The notes below the pieces were generated by a model. The model was given only the letters and a program-made list of their open reading frames with translations, made no database searches and was not told the DNA's origin. From the NCBI RefSeq assembly GCF_006546775.1, contig NZ_VICE01000006.1, forward strand, positions 1 through 64,000: DNA of 64,000 nt. Direction: 5' to 3'. Each line of letters opens with the position of its first letter. Positions within the stretch are counted from its first letter, which is position 1. This DNA is from Marilutibacter aestuarii. GTDB lineage: Bacteria; Pseudomonadota; Gammaproteobacteria; Xanthomonadales; Xanthomonadaceae. The position numbers and the translations under genes were made by a program. Positions 47,184 to 56,972 of this stretch are shown here, piece after piece.

Positions 47184-47325
47184 GGGCGCGAGTGTCACTC
47201 CAAATCGCCTGAATTGCCAATACCTGTCCGACAAAACGCGACTTCCGGCCCGTTCCGGCCGCTACAATCAGCGCCCCTGCAGTGCTGTCCGGCACGGAAT
47301 AACCACCGAACCCCCGGGATCCCCC

Positions 47326-48750
47326 ATGTCCGACCTCCATACCCTGCCGACCGCCTCGGCCCCCTCCGTGCCCGTGCGCGCGGCGCCCGACCGGCCCTCC
47401 GGCAAGCTCTTCATCCAGACCCACGGCTGCCAGATGAACGAGTACGACTCGGCCAAGATGGCCGACGTGCTGGCCGCCTCCGACGGCCTGGAACTGACCC
47501 GGAACGTCGAAGAAGCCGACGTGATCCTGGTCAATACCTGCTCGATCCGCGAAAAAGCGCAGGAGAAGGTGTTCAGCCAGCTCGGCCGCTGGAAGGCCCT
47601 CAAGCAGGGCGGTCGCGACGTCCTGATCGGCGTCGGCGGCTGCGTCGCCAGCCAGGAGGGCGAGGCGATCATCAAGCGCGCGCCCTACGTGGACCTCGTG
47701 TTCGGTCCGCAGACCCTGCACCGCCTGCCGGAACTGATCCGCGCCCGGCGTGAGCAGCGGCAGCCGCAGGTCGACATCAGCTTCCCGGAGATCGAGAAGT
47801 TCGACCGCCTGCCCGAGCCGCGCGCCGAAGGTCCCAGCGCGTTCGTGTCGATCATGGAGGGCTGCTCCAAGTACTGCTCGTTCTGCGTGGTGCCCTACAC
47901 CCGCGGCACCGAGATCAGCCGCCCCTTCGAGGACGTCCTGGTCGAGGTCGCCGACCTCGCCGCGCAGGGCGTGCGCGAGATCAACCTGCTCGGCCAGAAC
48001 GTCAACGCGTACCGGGGCCCGTACGGCGAAGGCGACGAGGCCGACGTGGCCGACCTGGGCCTGCTGATCCGCACGATCGCCGAGATCGACGGCGTCGACC
48101 GCATCCGCTTCACCACCTCGCACCCGCTTGAATTCAGCGACTCGCTGGTGGAGGCCTACCGCGACGTGCCGGAGCTGGCCAACTACCTGCACCTGCCGGT
48201 GCAGTCAGGCTCCGATCGCGTCCTGTCGGCGATGAAGCGCGGCTACACGGCACTGGAGTTCAAGCAGAAGATCCGCAAGCTGCGCGCGGTGCGCCCGGAC
48301 ATCTCGATCAGTTCCGACTTCATCGTCGGCTTCCCGGGCGAGACCGAGGCGGAGTTCGAGAAGACCATGAAGCTGATCGAGGACGTGGGCTTCGACCAGT
48401 CATTCTCCTTCATCTACTCGCGCCGCCCGGGCACGCCGGCCTCCGACCTCGAGGACCACGTGTCGAGCGAGGAGAAGCATGCCCGACTGTCGCGCCTGCA
48501 GGCCGCGATCAACGCCAATGCCAAGCGCATCTCCGAGGCGATGGTCGGCAGCGTGCAGAAGGTGCTGGTGGTTGGCGCATCGAAGAAGGATGCCAACGAG
48601 CTGACCGGCAAGACCGAGAACATGCGCTCGGTGAACTTCCCCGGCGACCCGCGCCTGCTGGGCCGCTTCGTCGACGTGGCCATCACCGGGGCATTGAGCA
48701 ACTCCCTGCGCGGCCGGGTCGTCGCCGTCGACGAAGACGCGACCGCCTGA
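47326..48750 (+). CDS. miaB: tRNA-2-methylthio-N6-dimethylallyladenosine synthase
   Basis: 474 residues (E. coli 474). An N-terminal UPF0004 domain has three cluster cysteines ([36 protein letters not shown]), followed by the radical SAM domain with C-x3-C-x2-C ([15 protein letters not shown]), and a C-terminal TRAM domain. It methylthiolates i6A37 of tRNAs reading UNN codons. The PAP2 phosphatase gene follows 12 bp downstream. Confidence 0.97.
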   Translation: MSDLHTLPTASAPSVPVRAAPDRPSGKLFIQTHGCQMNEYDSAKMADVLAASDGLELTRNVEEADVILVNTCSIREKAQEKVFSQLGRWKALKQGGRDVLIGVGGCVASQEGEAIIKRAPYVDLVFGPQTLHRLPELIRARREQRQPQVDISFPEIEKFDRLPEPRAEGPSAFVSIMEGCSKYCSFCVVPYTRGTEISRPFEDVLVEVADLAAQGVREINLLGQNVNAYRGPYGEGDEADVADLGLLIRTIAEIDGVDRIRFTTSHPLEFSDSLVEAYRDVPELANYLHLPVQSGSDRVLSAMKRGYTALEFKQKIRKLRAVRPDISISSDFIVGFPGETEAEFEKTMKLIEDVGFDQSFSFIYSRRPGTPASDLEDHVSSEEKHARLSRLQAAINANAKRISEAMVGSVQKVLVVGASKKDANELTGKTENMRSVNFPGDPRLLGRFVDVAITGALSNSLRGRVVAVDEDATA

Positions 48751-48762
48751 GGCCACGCGTCG

Positions 48763-49431
48763 ATGACGGACGACGCGAGCGCAGCGGAGGCGGAACTGGC
48801 CGTACGCCACCGCCTGCTGGCGGTCGTCGCGGTGGTCTGCCTGAACACCGCGCTCTACCTGCTGATCAATGCCCATCCCACGCGGCCGCCCACGCTGCTG
48901 CCGGTCACCGCGCTCGACCAGGCGGTGGGTTGGCATGCGTGGACGATCTGGCCGTACTGGCTGTTGCTGTGCGTCAACCCCTTCCTCGCCCTGGGCCTGC
49001 GCTCGAAGGCGGTGTTGTGGGCCGCGTTCAAGGCCTATGCACTGGCGATGGGCCTGAACATGCTGGTCTGGCTGGCCTGGCCAACCCGCATCGTGCGCCA
49101 TGCCCTTCCCGACGGACTGGACGGCGCGACGCGCTGGGCATGGGAGCTCCTGTACGCGCTGGACGAGCCCTACACCTGCTTCCCGTCGGGGCACATCACG
49201 ATCCCGGTCGTGGTGATGATCGCCTTCGCGGCCCAGCACCCGGCATCGCGACGCTGGATCTGGCTGCCGGCACTGCTGTTCCCCACGATCATGACTACCG
49301 GCCAGCACTACGCCATCGACATGCTCGGCGGCGCGGCCACCGCGCTGGCCGGGACGTGGTGGGCCGGGCTCTGGGGGGCGCGGCGCGCGGATGCGCCGGG
49401 CGCCGTCGCGACCGGCGTGTCGCGCCCCTGA
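48763..49431 (+). CDS. PAP2 family phosphatase-like membrane protein
   Basis: 222 residues, about six membrane segments. The PAP2 core reads CFPSGHITIPVVV (the SGH motif) and TTGQHYAIDMLGG (the H-x3-D motif); the first KxxxxxxRP motif is not clearly present, as in the PAP2 subgroup near inositol phosphoryl transferases. A lipid phosphate or head-group transferase substrate is likely. It starts 12 bp after miaB. Confidence 0.83.
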   Translation: MTDDASAAEAELAVRHRLLAVVAVVCLNTALYLLINAHPTRPPTLLPVTALDQAVGWHAWTIWPYWLLLCVNPFLALGLRSKAVLWAAFKAYALAMGLNMLVWLAWPTRIVRHALPDGLDGATRWAWELLYALDEPYTCFPSGHITIPVVVMIAFAAQHPASRRWIWLPALLFPTIMTTGQHYAIDMLGGAATALAGTWWAGLWGARRADAPGAVATGVSRP

Positions 49432-49456
49432 GCCGGAGGGCGCGGACCGGCTCGGC

Positions 49457-51121
49457 CTACTCGGGCCGGCGGTATACCGCCTGCCCGTCGACATAGGTCG
49501 CCAGCACCGTCAACTCGCGCAGGTCCGCAGGCGCGATCGCCAGCGGGTCCTCGGCGAGCACCACGAAGTCGGCGCGCTTGCCCGCGGCCAGGCTGCCGAC
49601 CTCGTTCTCGGCGAAGCCGGCGAACGCGGCGTCCAAGGTGAAGCCACGCAAGGCCTCGAAGGCGGTGAGCTTTTCCTCCGGACGCCAACCGCCCACGGGC
49701 AGGCCTTGCGCGTCGCTGCGGGTGGTGGCGGCATGCAGGCCCAGGCGCGGATCGACCGACTCGACCGGGAAGTCCGAACCCAGGGCCAGGCGCGTGCCGC
49801 TGTCGCGCAACTGGCGCCAGGAATAGGCCCCCACGATGCGCGCAGGACCCAGCCGGTCCTCCGCCCACGGCATGTCGCTGGTGGCATGGGTCGGCTGCAT
49901 CGAGGCGATCACGTGCATGCGGGCCAGTCGCGGCAGGTCTTCGGCGGCAAGCACCTGCGCGTGTTCGATGCGCCAGCGATGCTCACCGTCGCGGCGATCC
50001 CCAAGCACGTCGGCATAGGCCTCGAGCACTTCGTGGTTGCCGCGGTCGCCGATCGCGTGGGTGGCGACCTGCACGCCGCAATCCATCGCCTTGCGGGCGA
50101 CCTCATGCAGCCCTTCGGGCGAGGTCACCATCAGGCCGCGATTGCCGGCGTCGTCGCTGTAGTCGGCCAGCAGGGCCGCCCCGCGGCTGCCAAGGGCGCC
50201 GTCGGCGTAGACCTTCACCGTGCGCATCTGCAGGCGCCCGGAGGGATGCCGGTAGAGCCCGTCGCGGCAGAGCGCCGCGAGCGCGTCGCCATCACCCGCG
50301 GCCATCGCGGTGATGCGCATCGGCAACGCGCCGCGGTCGGCCAGGCGCCGGTAGCGCTCCAGCCCGGCCAGGTCGACGCCGGCATCGTGCGCCCCGGTCA
50401 GGCCGTGCGCCACGGCGTCCTGCATGCCGAGCACCAGCGCGCGTTCGGCGAGTGCTTCGTCCAGCGGCGGCCGCGCGGCGTCGACCAGTGCCGAGGCGGC
50501 GTCGACGAAGATGCCCGTCGGCTGGCCGTTGGCGTCCCGGACGATGCGCCCGCCTTCGGGTTGCCAGTCGCCCGCCAGGTCGCGCGTCACGGCCCGCATG
50601 GCGACGCTGTTCGCCCAGCCGGCGTGGCCGTCGATCCGCTCCAGCCAGACCGCGCGGTCCGGGAATGCCGCGTCGAGGTCGGCGGCGGTCGGGAAATCCC
50701 GCTCGGGCCAGTCGTTCTGGTCCCAGCCGCGACCGATGAGCCAGGTACCGGCAGGCAGGTCGCGGGCGAACGCGCGCAACCGCGCCAGCACCTCGCTCTT
50801 GTCGCGCGTGCCCACGAGGTCGGCGGTCAGCTTCGTCATCCCCAGGCCAGCGACATGCCCGTGCGCATCGATCAGCCCCGGCACCACGGTCGCCTCGCCC
50901 AGGTCCAGCGGTTCGGCATCCGGATAGCGGGCCGCGAGCGCCTCGGCCGGACCGGTCCCGAGGATACGGCCGCTCCCGTCGAAGGCGATGGCCTGCACGC
51001 GGGGTGCATCCGCTTCCATGGTGTGGATGGTGCGTGCACGCAGCACGGTCACGTCCGCGGCGTGGACGGTGCTGGTCGACAGCGCCAGGGCGGCCGCCAG
51101 GGCCAGGCAACGAATGCGCAT
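49457..51121 (-). CDS. Exported amidohydrolase family protein (YtcJ-like)
   Basis: 554 residues with a signal peptide (CLALAAALALSTSTVHA). The amidohydrolase barrel shows GLIDAHGHVAGLG (metal His pair), VKVYADGALGSRGA, THAIGDRGN, RIEHAQ and LGSDFPVESVDP (catalytic Asp). This is the YtcJ-type subgroup; substrate unknown, acting in the periplasm. It is convergent with the PAP2 gene. Confidence 0.88.
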   Translation of the reverse strand: MRIRCLALAAALALSTSTVHAADVTVLRARTIHTMEADAPRVQAIAFDGSGRILGTGPAEALAARYPDAEPLDLGEATVVPGLIDAHGHVAGLGMTKLTADLVGTRDKSEVLARLRAFARDLPAGTWLIGRGWDQNDWPERDFPTAADLDAAFPDRAVWLERIDGHAGWANSVAMRAVTRDLAGDWQPEGGRIVRDANGQPTGIFVDAASALVDAARPPLDEALAERALVLGMQDAVAHGLTGAHDAGVDLAGLERYRRLADRGALPMRITAMAAGDGDALAALCRDGLYRHPSGRLQMRTVKVYADGALGSRGAALLADYSDDAGNRGLMVTSPEGLHEVARKAMDCGVQVATHAIGDRGNHEVLEAYADVLGDRRDGEHRWRIEHAQVLAAEDLPRLARMHVIASMQPTHATSDMPWAEDRLGPARIVGAYSWRQLRDSGTRLALGSDFPVESVDPRLGLHAATTRSDAQGLPVGGWRPEEKLTAFEALRGFTLDAAFAGFAENEVGSLAAGKRADFVVLAEDPLAIAPADLRELTVLATYVDGQAVYRRPE

Positions 51122-51208
51122 CCTCGATCTCCCTCCGGACAGGCCTGCGACTGTGCGCGAGCGGCGGGCGCCGGATCAAGCCCCCGCCCGGAGCCCGCCG
51201 GTCGGGGC

Positions 51209-52438
51209 TCAGTCGACGAGGTGCGTCACGATCACCGGAGCGCTGGCCAGGGTCCGGTGGACCGGGCAACGATCGGCGATCCGCAGCAGGTCCTCGCGTT
51301 GCGCCGCGTCGAGATCGCCGACCAGGCGCACGCGACGGGTGATGCGCTCGACGTGGCCGTCGCGCTCGGCGCACTCGGCGCAGTCGCGGGCGTGTACCCG
51401 CTCGTGGACGAGTTCGATGTCGACGTCCTCCAGCGGGATGCGCTTGCGATCGGCGTACATCCGCAGGGTCATCGAGGTGCAGGCGCCCAGGCTCATCAGC
51501 AGCAGGTCGTAGGGCGTGGGGCCGCGGTTGCCCCCGCCCATCCCCAGCGGTTCGTCCGCCAGCAGTGCGTGCGAGGCGCTGTAGAGGCCGCGCAGGAAAT
51601 GCTTGTCGAGCTCGGTGACCAGCACCTCGCCCTCCTCCACCGTCCCGGCAGGCCGCGTGGGTGGCGCCATCAGGCCCAGGTAGCGTCCGGCCCACGCGGC
51701 CAGGGTGGCGCTGACGTACTCGGCGTCCTCCTGCCGCGACAGCAGGTGGTCGGCGCGATCGAGCGAGATGAAGCTCTTGGGATGCAGGGCCGCTTCGTAG
51801 ATGCGCGCCGCCTGTTCGATGGGCACCACCTCGTCGAGCGGGGAATGGAACACGAGCAGGGGGCGCCCCAGCCTGCGGATGTGGCCGGCGGACGCGTGCG
51901 CGTCGAGGTCGTCGAGCAGCTGCCGGCGGATGTTGAAGCGGCGCGGCCCCAGGGTGACGCTCGCCTCGCCGTCGCGATGCAGGCGCTCTTCCACGTCGGC
52001 GAACAGGTGCTTGACGTGGTCGGCGGTGGCCGGGGCTCCGATCGTCGCCACGGCCTTCACGCCGGGCAGGGACTGCGCGGCCACCAGCACCGCCGCCCCG
52101 CCCAGGCTGTGGCCCACCAGGAGGCTGGGGGCCGAATGATGCGCCTCGAGCGCCTGCGCGGCGGCCAGCAGGTCCGCCACGTTGGACGAAAAATCGGTGT
52201 TGGCGAAGTCGCCGTCGCTGCCGCCCAGGCCCGTGAAGTCGAAGCGCAGCACGGCGATCCCGCGCGCGGCCAGTCCACGGCTGATGCGGGTGGCCGCGGC
52301 GATGTCCTTGCCGCAGGTGAAGCAGTGGGCGAACACCGCGTAGCGCCAGTCTTCCGGGCGCCCCGACAGGGGGGTCTCCAGCAGCCCGGCCAGGGTCTGG
52401 CCCTCTGCGTTGGCGAACTCGAACTTCTGGCGCGGCAT
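51209..52438 (-). CDS. Alpha/beta hydrolase fused to OsmC-like peroxidase domain
   Basis: 409 residues. Residues 1 to about 255 form an alpha/beta hydrolase with the nucleophile elbow VGHSLGG and late Asp/His in HSPLDEVVP and DRADHLLS. Residues about 275-409 are an OsmC/Ohr fold with its two cysteines in SLGACTSMTLRMYAD and DRCPVHRTL. The pairing suggests ester or thioester hydrolysis linked to hydroperoxide handling; the same fusion is widespread in proteobacteria. The ATG at 52438 gives the family N-terminus MPRQKFEFANAEGQ. Confidence 0.9.
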   Translation of the reverse strand: MPRQKFEFANAEGQTLAGLLETPLSGRPEDWRYAVFAHCFTCGKDIAAATRISRGLAARGIAVLRFDFTGLGGSDGDFANTDFSSNVADLLAAAQALEAHHSAPSLLVGHSLGGAAVLVAAQSLPGVKAVATIGAPATADHVKHLFADVEERLHRDGEASVTLGPRRFNIRRQLLDDLDAHASAGHIRRLGRPLLVFHSPLDEVVPIEQAARIYEAALHPKSFISLDRADHLLSRQEDAEYVSATLAAWAGRYLGLMAPPTRPAGTVEEGEVLVTELDKHFLRGLYSASHALLADEPLGMGGGNRGPTPYDLLLMSLGACTSMTLRMYADRKRIPLEDVDIELVHERVHARDCAECAERDGHVERITRRVRLVGDLDAAQREDLLRIADRCPVHRTLASAPVIVTHLVD

Positions 52439-52527
52439 CGGCGGGCCCCGGGTGACGGCGGTGCATGCACGGTAACCGGGACGCTGTGACAAAGTAGTGG
52501 GGAGCCCTTCACCGGACAGGAACCCCC

Positions 52528-52974
52528 ATGCTCAAGTGGCAGGACGTGATCGCATTCGCCCGCGACGGCAACCCCAGGCCCGCGCGCCGGGTCGAGAAGA
52601 GCGAGGCCGAATGGCGCGCGCAACTGAGCCCCGAACAGTACCGCGTTACCCGCCAGGCCGGTACCGAGCGGGCCTTCAGCAATCCGATGTGCGGCCTGCT
52701 GGAGCCCGGTCGTTACCACTGCATCGGCTGCGACAGCCTGCTGTTCGACGCCGGCGAGAAGTTCGACTCCGGCACCGGCTGGCCGTCCTTCACGCAGCCG
52801 GCGACGGTGGAGGCGATCGCCTACCGGCTGGACGAGAGCCACGGCATGCAGCGGGTGGAAACGATGTGCAACACCTGCGACGCCCACCTCGGCCACGTGT
52901 TCCCCGACGGCCCGCCGCCCAGTGGCCTGCGCTACTGCATGAACGCGGTCGCCCTGCGCAAGGCGGCCGACTGA
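52528..52974 (+). CDS. msrB: Peptide-methionine (R)-S-oxide reductase
   Basis: 148 residues. The zinc site is two CxxC pairs (YHCIGCD and CNTCDAHLGHVF) and the catalytic Cys is in LRYCMNAVAL; SGTGWPSFTQP is the substrate-side signature. It reduces methionine R-sulfoxide. CAGGAA precedes the ATG. It is divergent from the OsmC fusion gene (90 bp), consistent with a shared oxidative-stress setting. Confidence 0.95.
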   Translation: MLKWQDVIAFARDGNPRPARRVEKSEAEWRAQLSPEQYRVTRQAGTERAFSNPMCGLLEPGRYHCIGCDSLLFDAGEKFDSGTGWPSFTQPATVEAIAYRLDESHGMQRVETMCNTCDAHLGHVFPDGPPPSGLRYCMNAVALRKAAD

Positions 52975-52983
52975 AGCACGGCC

Positions 52984-54084
52984 TCAGTCGAGCCGCTTGC
53001 GGAAGCGCTGGATCGCCAGCGTCATCATCACGGCGGTGAAAGCCAGCAGCGCAAGCACGTCGGGCCACAGTTCCCACAGGCTCGCGCCGCGCAACATGAC
53101 CCCGCGTATCAGCCGCAGGAAATGGGTCAGCGGCAGCACCTCCGCCAGCCACTGCACCGGCCGCGGCATGCCCGCGAACGGGAACATGAAGCCCGACAGC
53201 AGGATCGACGGCAGGAACACGAAGAACGTCATCTGCATGGCCTGGAACTGCGACCGCGCGCGCGTCGAGATCAGCAGGCCCAGGGTGAGGTTGGCCAGGA
53301 TCAGCAGGATCGAGGCGACGTAGACGTCGAGCACGCTGCCCAGCACGGGCACCTTGAACAGCCAGACGCCGAGCAGCAGCACGACGCTGGTCTGGACCAG
53401 GCCGATCACCGCGTACGGCAGCACCTTGCCGATCATCAGTTCGGCCCGGCTGATCGGCGTGGCGATCAGCAGCTCCATGTTGCCGCGCTCGCGCTCGCGG
53501 ACGATCGCCACGCCGGTGAACAGCACCATGGTCATGGTCAGGATCACCCCGATCAGGCCCGGCACGATGTTCACCGCCGAACGTCGCTCGGGATTGTAGA
53601 AGGCCACCACCCCGATCGGCGCCACGCGCCCGGGTGCGGCGGCGGCGCCGGCCGTCGGCGACGCGATCGGCATCTGCGCCAGCTGCACCGCGGCGCTCTG
53701 GACCACGGTATCGCTGCCGTCGACCATCACCTGCACCAGTTCGCGCCCCTCGATGCGGCGGCGCTCGAAGTCGCGCGGGACCGCCACGCCCACGCTGATC
53801 TCGCCCCGACGCAGCATGTCGACCAGTTCCGCCGGCGTGTCGGCGCGGGCGACCGGTTCGATCACGCCGGTCGCCAGCATGTCCATGACGAGCTCGCGCG
53901 AGGCGCGCGTGCCCGATTCGTCGACGATGGCGGCGTCCAGCCCGCGCAGGTTGAGGTTGATGGCGTAGCCGAACAGCACCAGCTGCATGACCGGGATGCC
54001 GATGATCATCGCCAGCGTGACGCGGTCGCGGCCCATCTGCCGCAGTTCCTTCAGCACGATCGCCCACAGGCGGCGCCCGTTCAT
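52984..54084 (-). CDS. ABC-2 type exporter permease
   Basis: 366 residues. One N-terminal membrane helix (MIIGIPVMQLVLFGYAINL), a large extracytoplasmic loop (about 45-175), then five membrane helices with the ABC-2 motif LIATPISRAELMIGKVLPY. It resembles E. coli YbhS/YbhR; only one such permease is present here, so it may act as a homodimer. It overlaps the ATPase gene by 4 bp. Confidence 0.92.
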   Translation of the reverse strand: MNGRRLWAIVLKELRQMGRDRVTLAMIIGIPVMQLVLFGYAINLNLRGLDAAIVDESGTRASRELVMDMLATGVIEPVARADTPAELVDMLRRGEISVGVAVPRDFERRRIEGRELVQVMVDGSDTVVQSAAVQLAQMPIASPTAGAAAAPGRVAPIGVVAFYNPERRSAVNIVPGLIGVILTMTMVLFTGVAIVRERERGNMELLIATPISRAELMIGKVLPYAVIGLVQTSVVLLLGVWLFKVPVLGSVLDVYVASILLILANLTLGLLISTRARSQFQAMQMTFFVFLPSILLSGFMFPFAGMPRPVQWLAEVLPLTHFLRLIRGVMLRGASLWELWPDVLALLAFTAVMMTLAIQRFRKRLD

Positions 54085-55073
54085 GCCCCGCCTCCCGCAT
54101 CCGGCCCCGGATGCAGCTCGCGGTGGGTCGGGCTGCCGCGCGTGGCGTCGACGAACACGTCCTCCAGGTTGGGCTCGACCCGATCGACCGCGGCGTCGCC
54201 GTCCTGTTCGCGCAAGGCATCGCGAACGCGCGCCTGCGCATCCTCGCCATCGCCCGCCAGCACCCGCAATGCGTTGCCGATCTGGGCGACGCTCAGGATG
54301 CCCGGCAGGTCGACCAGCAGGCGCTTGGCCCGGCGCGGTCGCGACGATTGCACTTCGAGCGTGCGGCCGGCCAGCCGCGCGGTGAGCTCGGCCGGGGTGC
54401 CGTCGGCGACCAGCACGCCGCGGTCGAGGATGGCCAGGCGATGGCAGCGCTCGGCTTCGTCCATGTAGTGGGTCGAGACCAGGAGGGTGGTGCCGGCGTC
54501 GGCCAGCTCGAACAACTTCTCCCAGAAGTCGCGGCGCGACTCGGGATCCACCGCGCTGGTGGGTTCGTCGAGGAACAGCAGTTCGGGTGCGTGGATCACC
54601 GCCGCGGCCAGCGCCAGGCGCTGCTTCTGCCCGCCGCTCATGGTGCCGGCCAGCTGAGCCTGCCGGTCGCCGAAGTGGTACTGCTCGACGAGTTCGTCGA
54701 TCCGTGCGCGCGTGCGCCGTCGCGGCACGCCCTGCGCGGCAGCCATGAACTCCAGGTTTTCGCGGACCGACAGGTCCTCGAACAGGGAGAAGCGCTGAGT
54801 CATGTAACCGATCCGCTGCCGCAGCGCCTCGGCCTGCGCGGGGATGTCCAGGCCCAGAACGCGAATGTCGCCGCGGGTCGGGATCAGCAGGCCGCACAGC
54901 ATGCGGATGGTGGTGGATTTGCCCGATCCGTTCGGCCCCAGGAAGCCGTACACCTGCGCCCGGGGCACGCTCAGATCGACCGCGTCGACGGCGACCAGGT
55001 CGCCGAAGGACCTGGTCAGCCCGCGGGCGCGGATCGCGATCGCGGCATCGTCGTCGGCATTGGAATTCGACAT
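54081..55073 (-). CDS. ABC exporter ATP-binding protein
   Basis: 330 residues. Walker A GPNGSGKST, Q-loop YMTQRFSLFED, signature MSGGQKQR, Walker B LLFLDEPTSAVD and switch STHYMDEAERC. It has one ABC domain, unlike the double ABC of E. coli YbhF. A C-terminal extension follows. The ATG at 55073 lies 1 bp after the stop of the small ORF upstream. Confidence 0.94.
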   Translation of the reverse strand: MSNSNADDDAAIAIRARGLTRSFGDLVAVDAVDLSVPRAQVYGFLGPNGSGKSTTIRMLCGLLIPTRGDIRVLGLDIPAQAEALRQRIGYMTQRFSLFEDLSVRENLEFMAAAQGVPRRRTRARIDELVEQYHFGDRQAQLAGTMSGGQKQRLALAAAVIHAPELLFLDEPTSAVDPESRRDFWEKLFELADAGTTLLVSTHYMDEAERCHRLAILDRGVLVADGTPAELTARLAGRTLEVQSSRPRRAKRLLVDLPGILSVAQIGNALRVLAGDGEDAQARVRDALREQDGDAAVDRVEPNLEDVFVDATRGSPTHRELHPGPDAGGGA

Positions 55074-55074
55074 G

Positions 55075-55242
55075 TCAGCAGGCGTCGCCCGGGCGCAGGA
55101 CGGGGGGCAGCGCCCTCGCCTCCTCGCGACGCCGGCGCCCCTCACGCTCGCGGCCCCGCTCCAGCACGATACGGCGCCCGACGCGGGCGGCCCGGCGGGT
55201 GGAGGTCGCGCGCAGCATCGCAGGCAGGCACTCGCGCCTCAT
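55075..55242 (-). CDS. Candidate 55-residue basic ORF between HlyD and ATPase genes
   Basis: The ATG at 55242 overlaps the HlyD stop (ATGA), and the TGA at 55075 is one base before the ATPase ATG, so the ORF fills the whole 165-bp gap. The product is strongly basic (VGRRIVLERGREREGRRRRE and an Ala/Arg-rich start), ends PGDAC, and has no signal or membrane segment. The overlap pattern is that of a real coupled gene, but GC-rich DNA yields Arg-rich frames by chance. Function unknown. Confidence 0.4.
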   Translation of the reverse strand: MRRECLPAMLRATSTRRAARVGRRIVLERGREREGRRRREEARALPPVLRPGDAC

Positions 55243-56213
55243 TCCGCCGCCTCCTCGCCTGCCGCCGGGAAGGTCGCGGTGACGGGTACGCCCACCGGCA
55301 GGTCCTGCACGCCCTCGCCGTGGAGGCTGATCTCGGCGACATAGCTCAGGCGCGCCGCGTCCTCGCCGGTCAACGCGTAGTACGGCGTGAAGTTCGGTTC
55401 GCCCCGGATCATCCGCACTTCGCCATCGAAGGCATCGTCGCGGCCCTCGATGCGAACCCGCGCCTTCTGCCCCACGCGGATCAAGGCGCGGATCGGCTCG
55501 GGCACGTAGACGCGCGCGAAGGGGGCGTCGCCGACCAGCAGCACCGCCAATGGCGCACCCACCGGGGCCTGGTCGCCGAGTTCGTAAGGGAGTTGCTCGA
55601 CGAGGCCGTTGCGCGGCGCGACGACATCGAGCTTGGCCAGGTCGACGGCCTGGGCCCGGGCCTCGGCCCTGCGCGCCGCCTCGGCGGCAGCGCCCTGGGC
55701 GATGGCTTCGCTGCGGCTGCCGCGTTCGAGTTCGAGCAGCGCCGCCTCGGCCTGGCGGACCACGGCGCTGGCATTGGCGGCAGCGGCACGTGCACGGTCG
55801 ACGTCGGCCGCGGCGACGAGTTGGCGTCGACCCAGTGGCTGGAGCCGCGCATGGTACGCCCGTGCGTCCGCGGCCTGCGCTCGTGCCGCGGCAAGCTGTG
55901 CGCGGGCCTGCTCGATCGACTCGCTGCGCGGTCCGGCCTCCAGTTCGGCAAGCGCCTCGCCGGCCTGGCGCGCCTGGGCACGCGCGGCCTCCAGGCGCGA
56001 GCGGGTGCGCGTGGTCTCCAGTTGCAAGATGCGTTCGCCGGCGCGGACGACCTGCCCTTCGCGCACGTCGATCGCGACGATGCGCTCGGCCGCGGGCGCC
56101 GGCAGCGTGATGCGGTCGCGCTCGAGCGTGCCCAGCGCATGCGGGGCGTCCCCATCGCAGGCCGCCAGCGTCGCGCTCGCCAGCAGGCAGGCCAGCAGGG
56201 TGCGGGGGTTCAT
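55239..56213 (-). CDS. HlyD-family periplasmic adaptor lipoprotein
   Basis: 324 residues. Lipoprotein signal (LLACLLASATLAAC, lipobox LAAC), two biotinyl-lipoyl-like halves (ERIVAIDVREGQVVRAGERI; LDVVAPRNGLVEQLPYELGD) flanking a long Ala-rich coiled-coil hairpin (about 70-190), and a beta-barrel end. It is equivalent to E. coli YbhG. The ATG at 56213 overlaps the TetR stop. Confidence 0.92.
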   Translation of the reverse strand: MNPRTLLACLLASATLAACDGDAPHALGTLERDRITLPAPAAERIVAIDVREGQVVRAGERILQLETTRTRSRLEAARAQARQAGEALAELEAGPRSESIEQARAQLAAARAQAADARAYHARLQPLGRRQLVAAADVDRARAAAANASAVVRQAEAALLELERGSRSEAIAQGAAAEAARRAEARAQAVDLAKLDVVAPRNGLVEQLPYELGDQAPVGAPLAVLLVGDAPFARVYVPEPIRALIRVGQKARVRIEGRDDAFDGEVRMIRGEPNFTPYYALTGEDAARLSYVAEISLHGEGVQDLPVGVPVTATFPAAGEEAAE

Positions 56214-56935
56214 CGTGATGCCTCCACCGTAGCGGCGGGCAACTCGAGCCCGCGGTCGAGCAAGGCCAGCGTGTGCCGGCGCAAGGCGTCGAAATCGAGG
56301 TCGTCGGCACCGAACAACTGCCGCCATACCGGCGCGCCGGCGATCGGGAACATGGTCAAGCCGACCAGCGAGACCATCAGCAGGCGGGGGTCGAGATCGG
56401 CGTTGAGCTCGCCGCGCTCGCGGGCCTCGGCGAAGCGCCCGGCCATCATCAGCGGCAGTCGTGGCCCGAGCCGCTCGAACAGGACGTCGCGCAGGCCACC
56501 CCCTTCGCACAGGACCTCGCGCACCCACAGTGCCGGCAGCCACGGATGGGCGGCGACCAAGGCGCCGATGCCCTGCACGAAACCGGCGACCAGACCGGCG
56601 ACGTCGTTGCCCTCGCCGGCGACGCGCGCGCGCAGGCCCTCGAAGGCCGGCAGGATGCGTGCCTCGATCACCGCCTCGCGCAGCCGCGCCTTGTCGCCGA
56701 AGTAATAGTGCAGCAACGCGGGATTGACCTCGGCCTGGTCGGCGATCCGGCGCAGCGTGGTGGCCGCGATGCCGTGTTCGACCCAGCAGGCGATGGCGGC
56801 GTCGAGCACGCGCTCACGCTGGTCGGGTGCGTCCGCGCCCGGACGCCCGGGCGGCCGCCTGCGCGACTTCGCGCCCCCGCCCGATGCGGGACGGGGGCGG
56901 CCGCGCGGGCCCGGCGGGTTGGCTGGCTGGCTCAT
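56210..56935 (-). CDS. TetR family repressor of the ABC exporter operon (CecR-like)
   Basis: 241 residues. An Arg/Pro-rich N-terminal arm, then a TetR helix-turn-helix (RVLDAAIACWVEHGIAATTL and LRRIADQAEVNPALLHYYFG), and a helical ligand domain to the C-terminus. It is the first gene of TetR-HlyD-ATPase-permease, the order of E. coli cecR-ybhGFSR, so it is likely to regulate the operon. An A/T-rich patch with repeats lies directly upstream. Confidence 0.9.
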   Translation of the reverse strand: MSQPANPPGPRGRPRPASGGGAKSRRRPPGRPGADAPDQRERVLDAAIACWVEHGIAATTLRRIADQAEVNPALLHYYFGDKARLREAVIEARILPAFEGLRARVAGEGNDVAGLVAGFVQGIGALVAAHPWLPALWVREVLCEGGGLRDVLFERLGPRLPLMMAGRFAEARERGELNADLDPRLLMVSLVGLTMFPIAGAPVWRQLFGADDLDFDALRRHTLALLDRGLELPAATVEASR

Positions 56936-56940
56936 GCGGT

Positions 56941-56972
56941 TATTTAATTGAATGATTAATTTAATTGCAAGT
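56941..56972. promoter_or_regulatory. A/T-rich repeat patch upstream of the TetR gene (candidate operator/promoter)
   Basis: Two copies of TTTAATTG (56943-56950 and 56960-56967, spacing 17 bp) frame an inverted repeat TTAAT-TGAATG-ATTAA. The patch stands out in GC-rich surroundings and ends 5 bp before the TetR ATG, so it is a good operator candidate. Confidence 0.5.

Noticed and set aside
49391-52489. A 1032-codon frame opposite amidohydrolase and OsmC genes
   Set aside because: Antisense shadow; no recognisable domain.
54111-56705. An 864-codon frame opposite the ABC exporter operon
   Set aside because: Antisense shadow; exporter genes carry all motifs.
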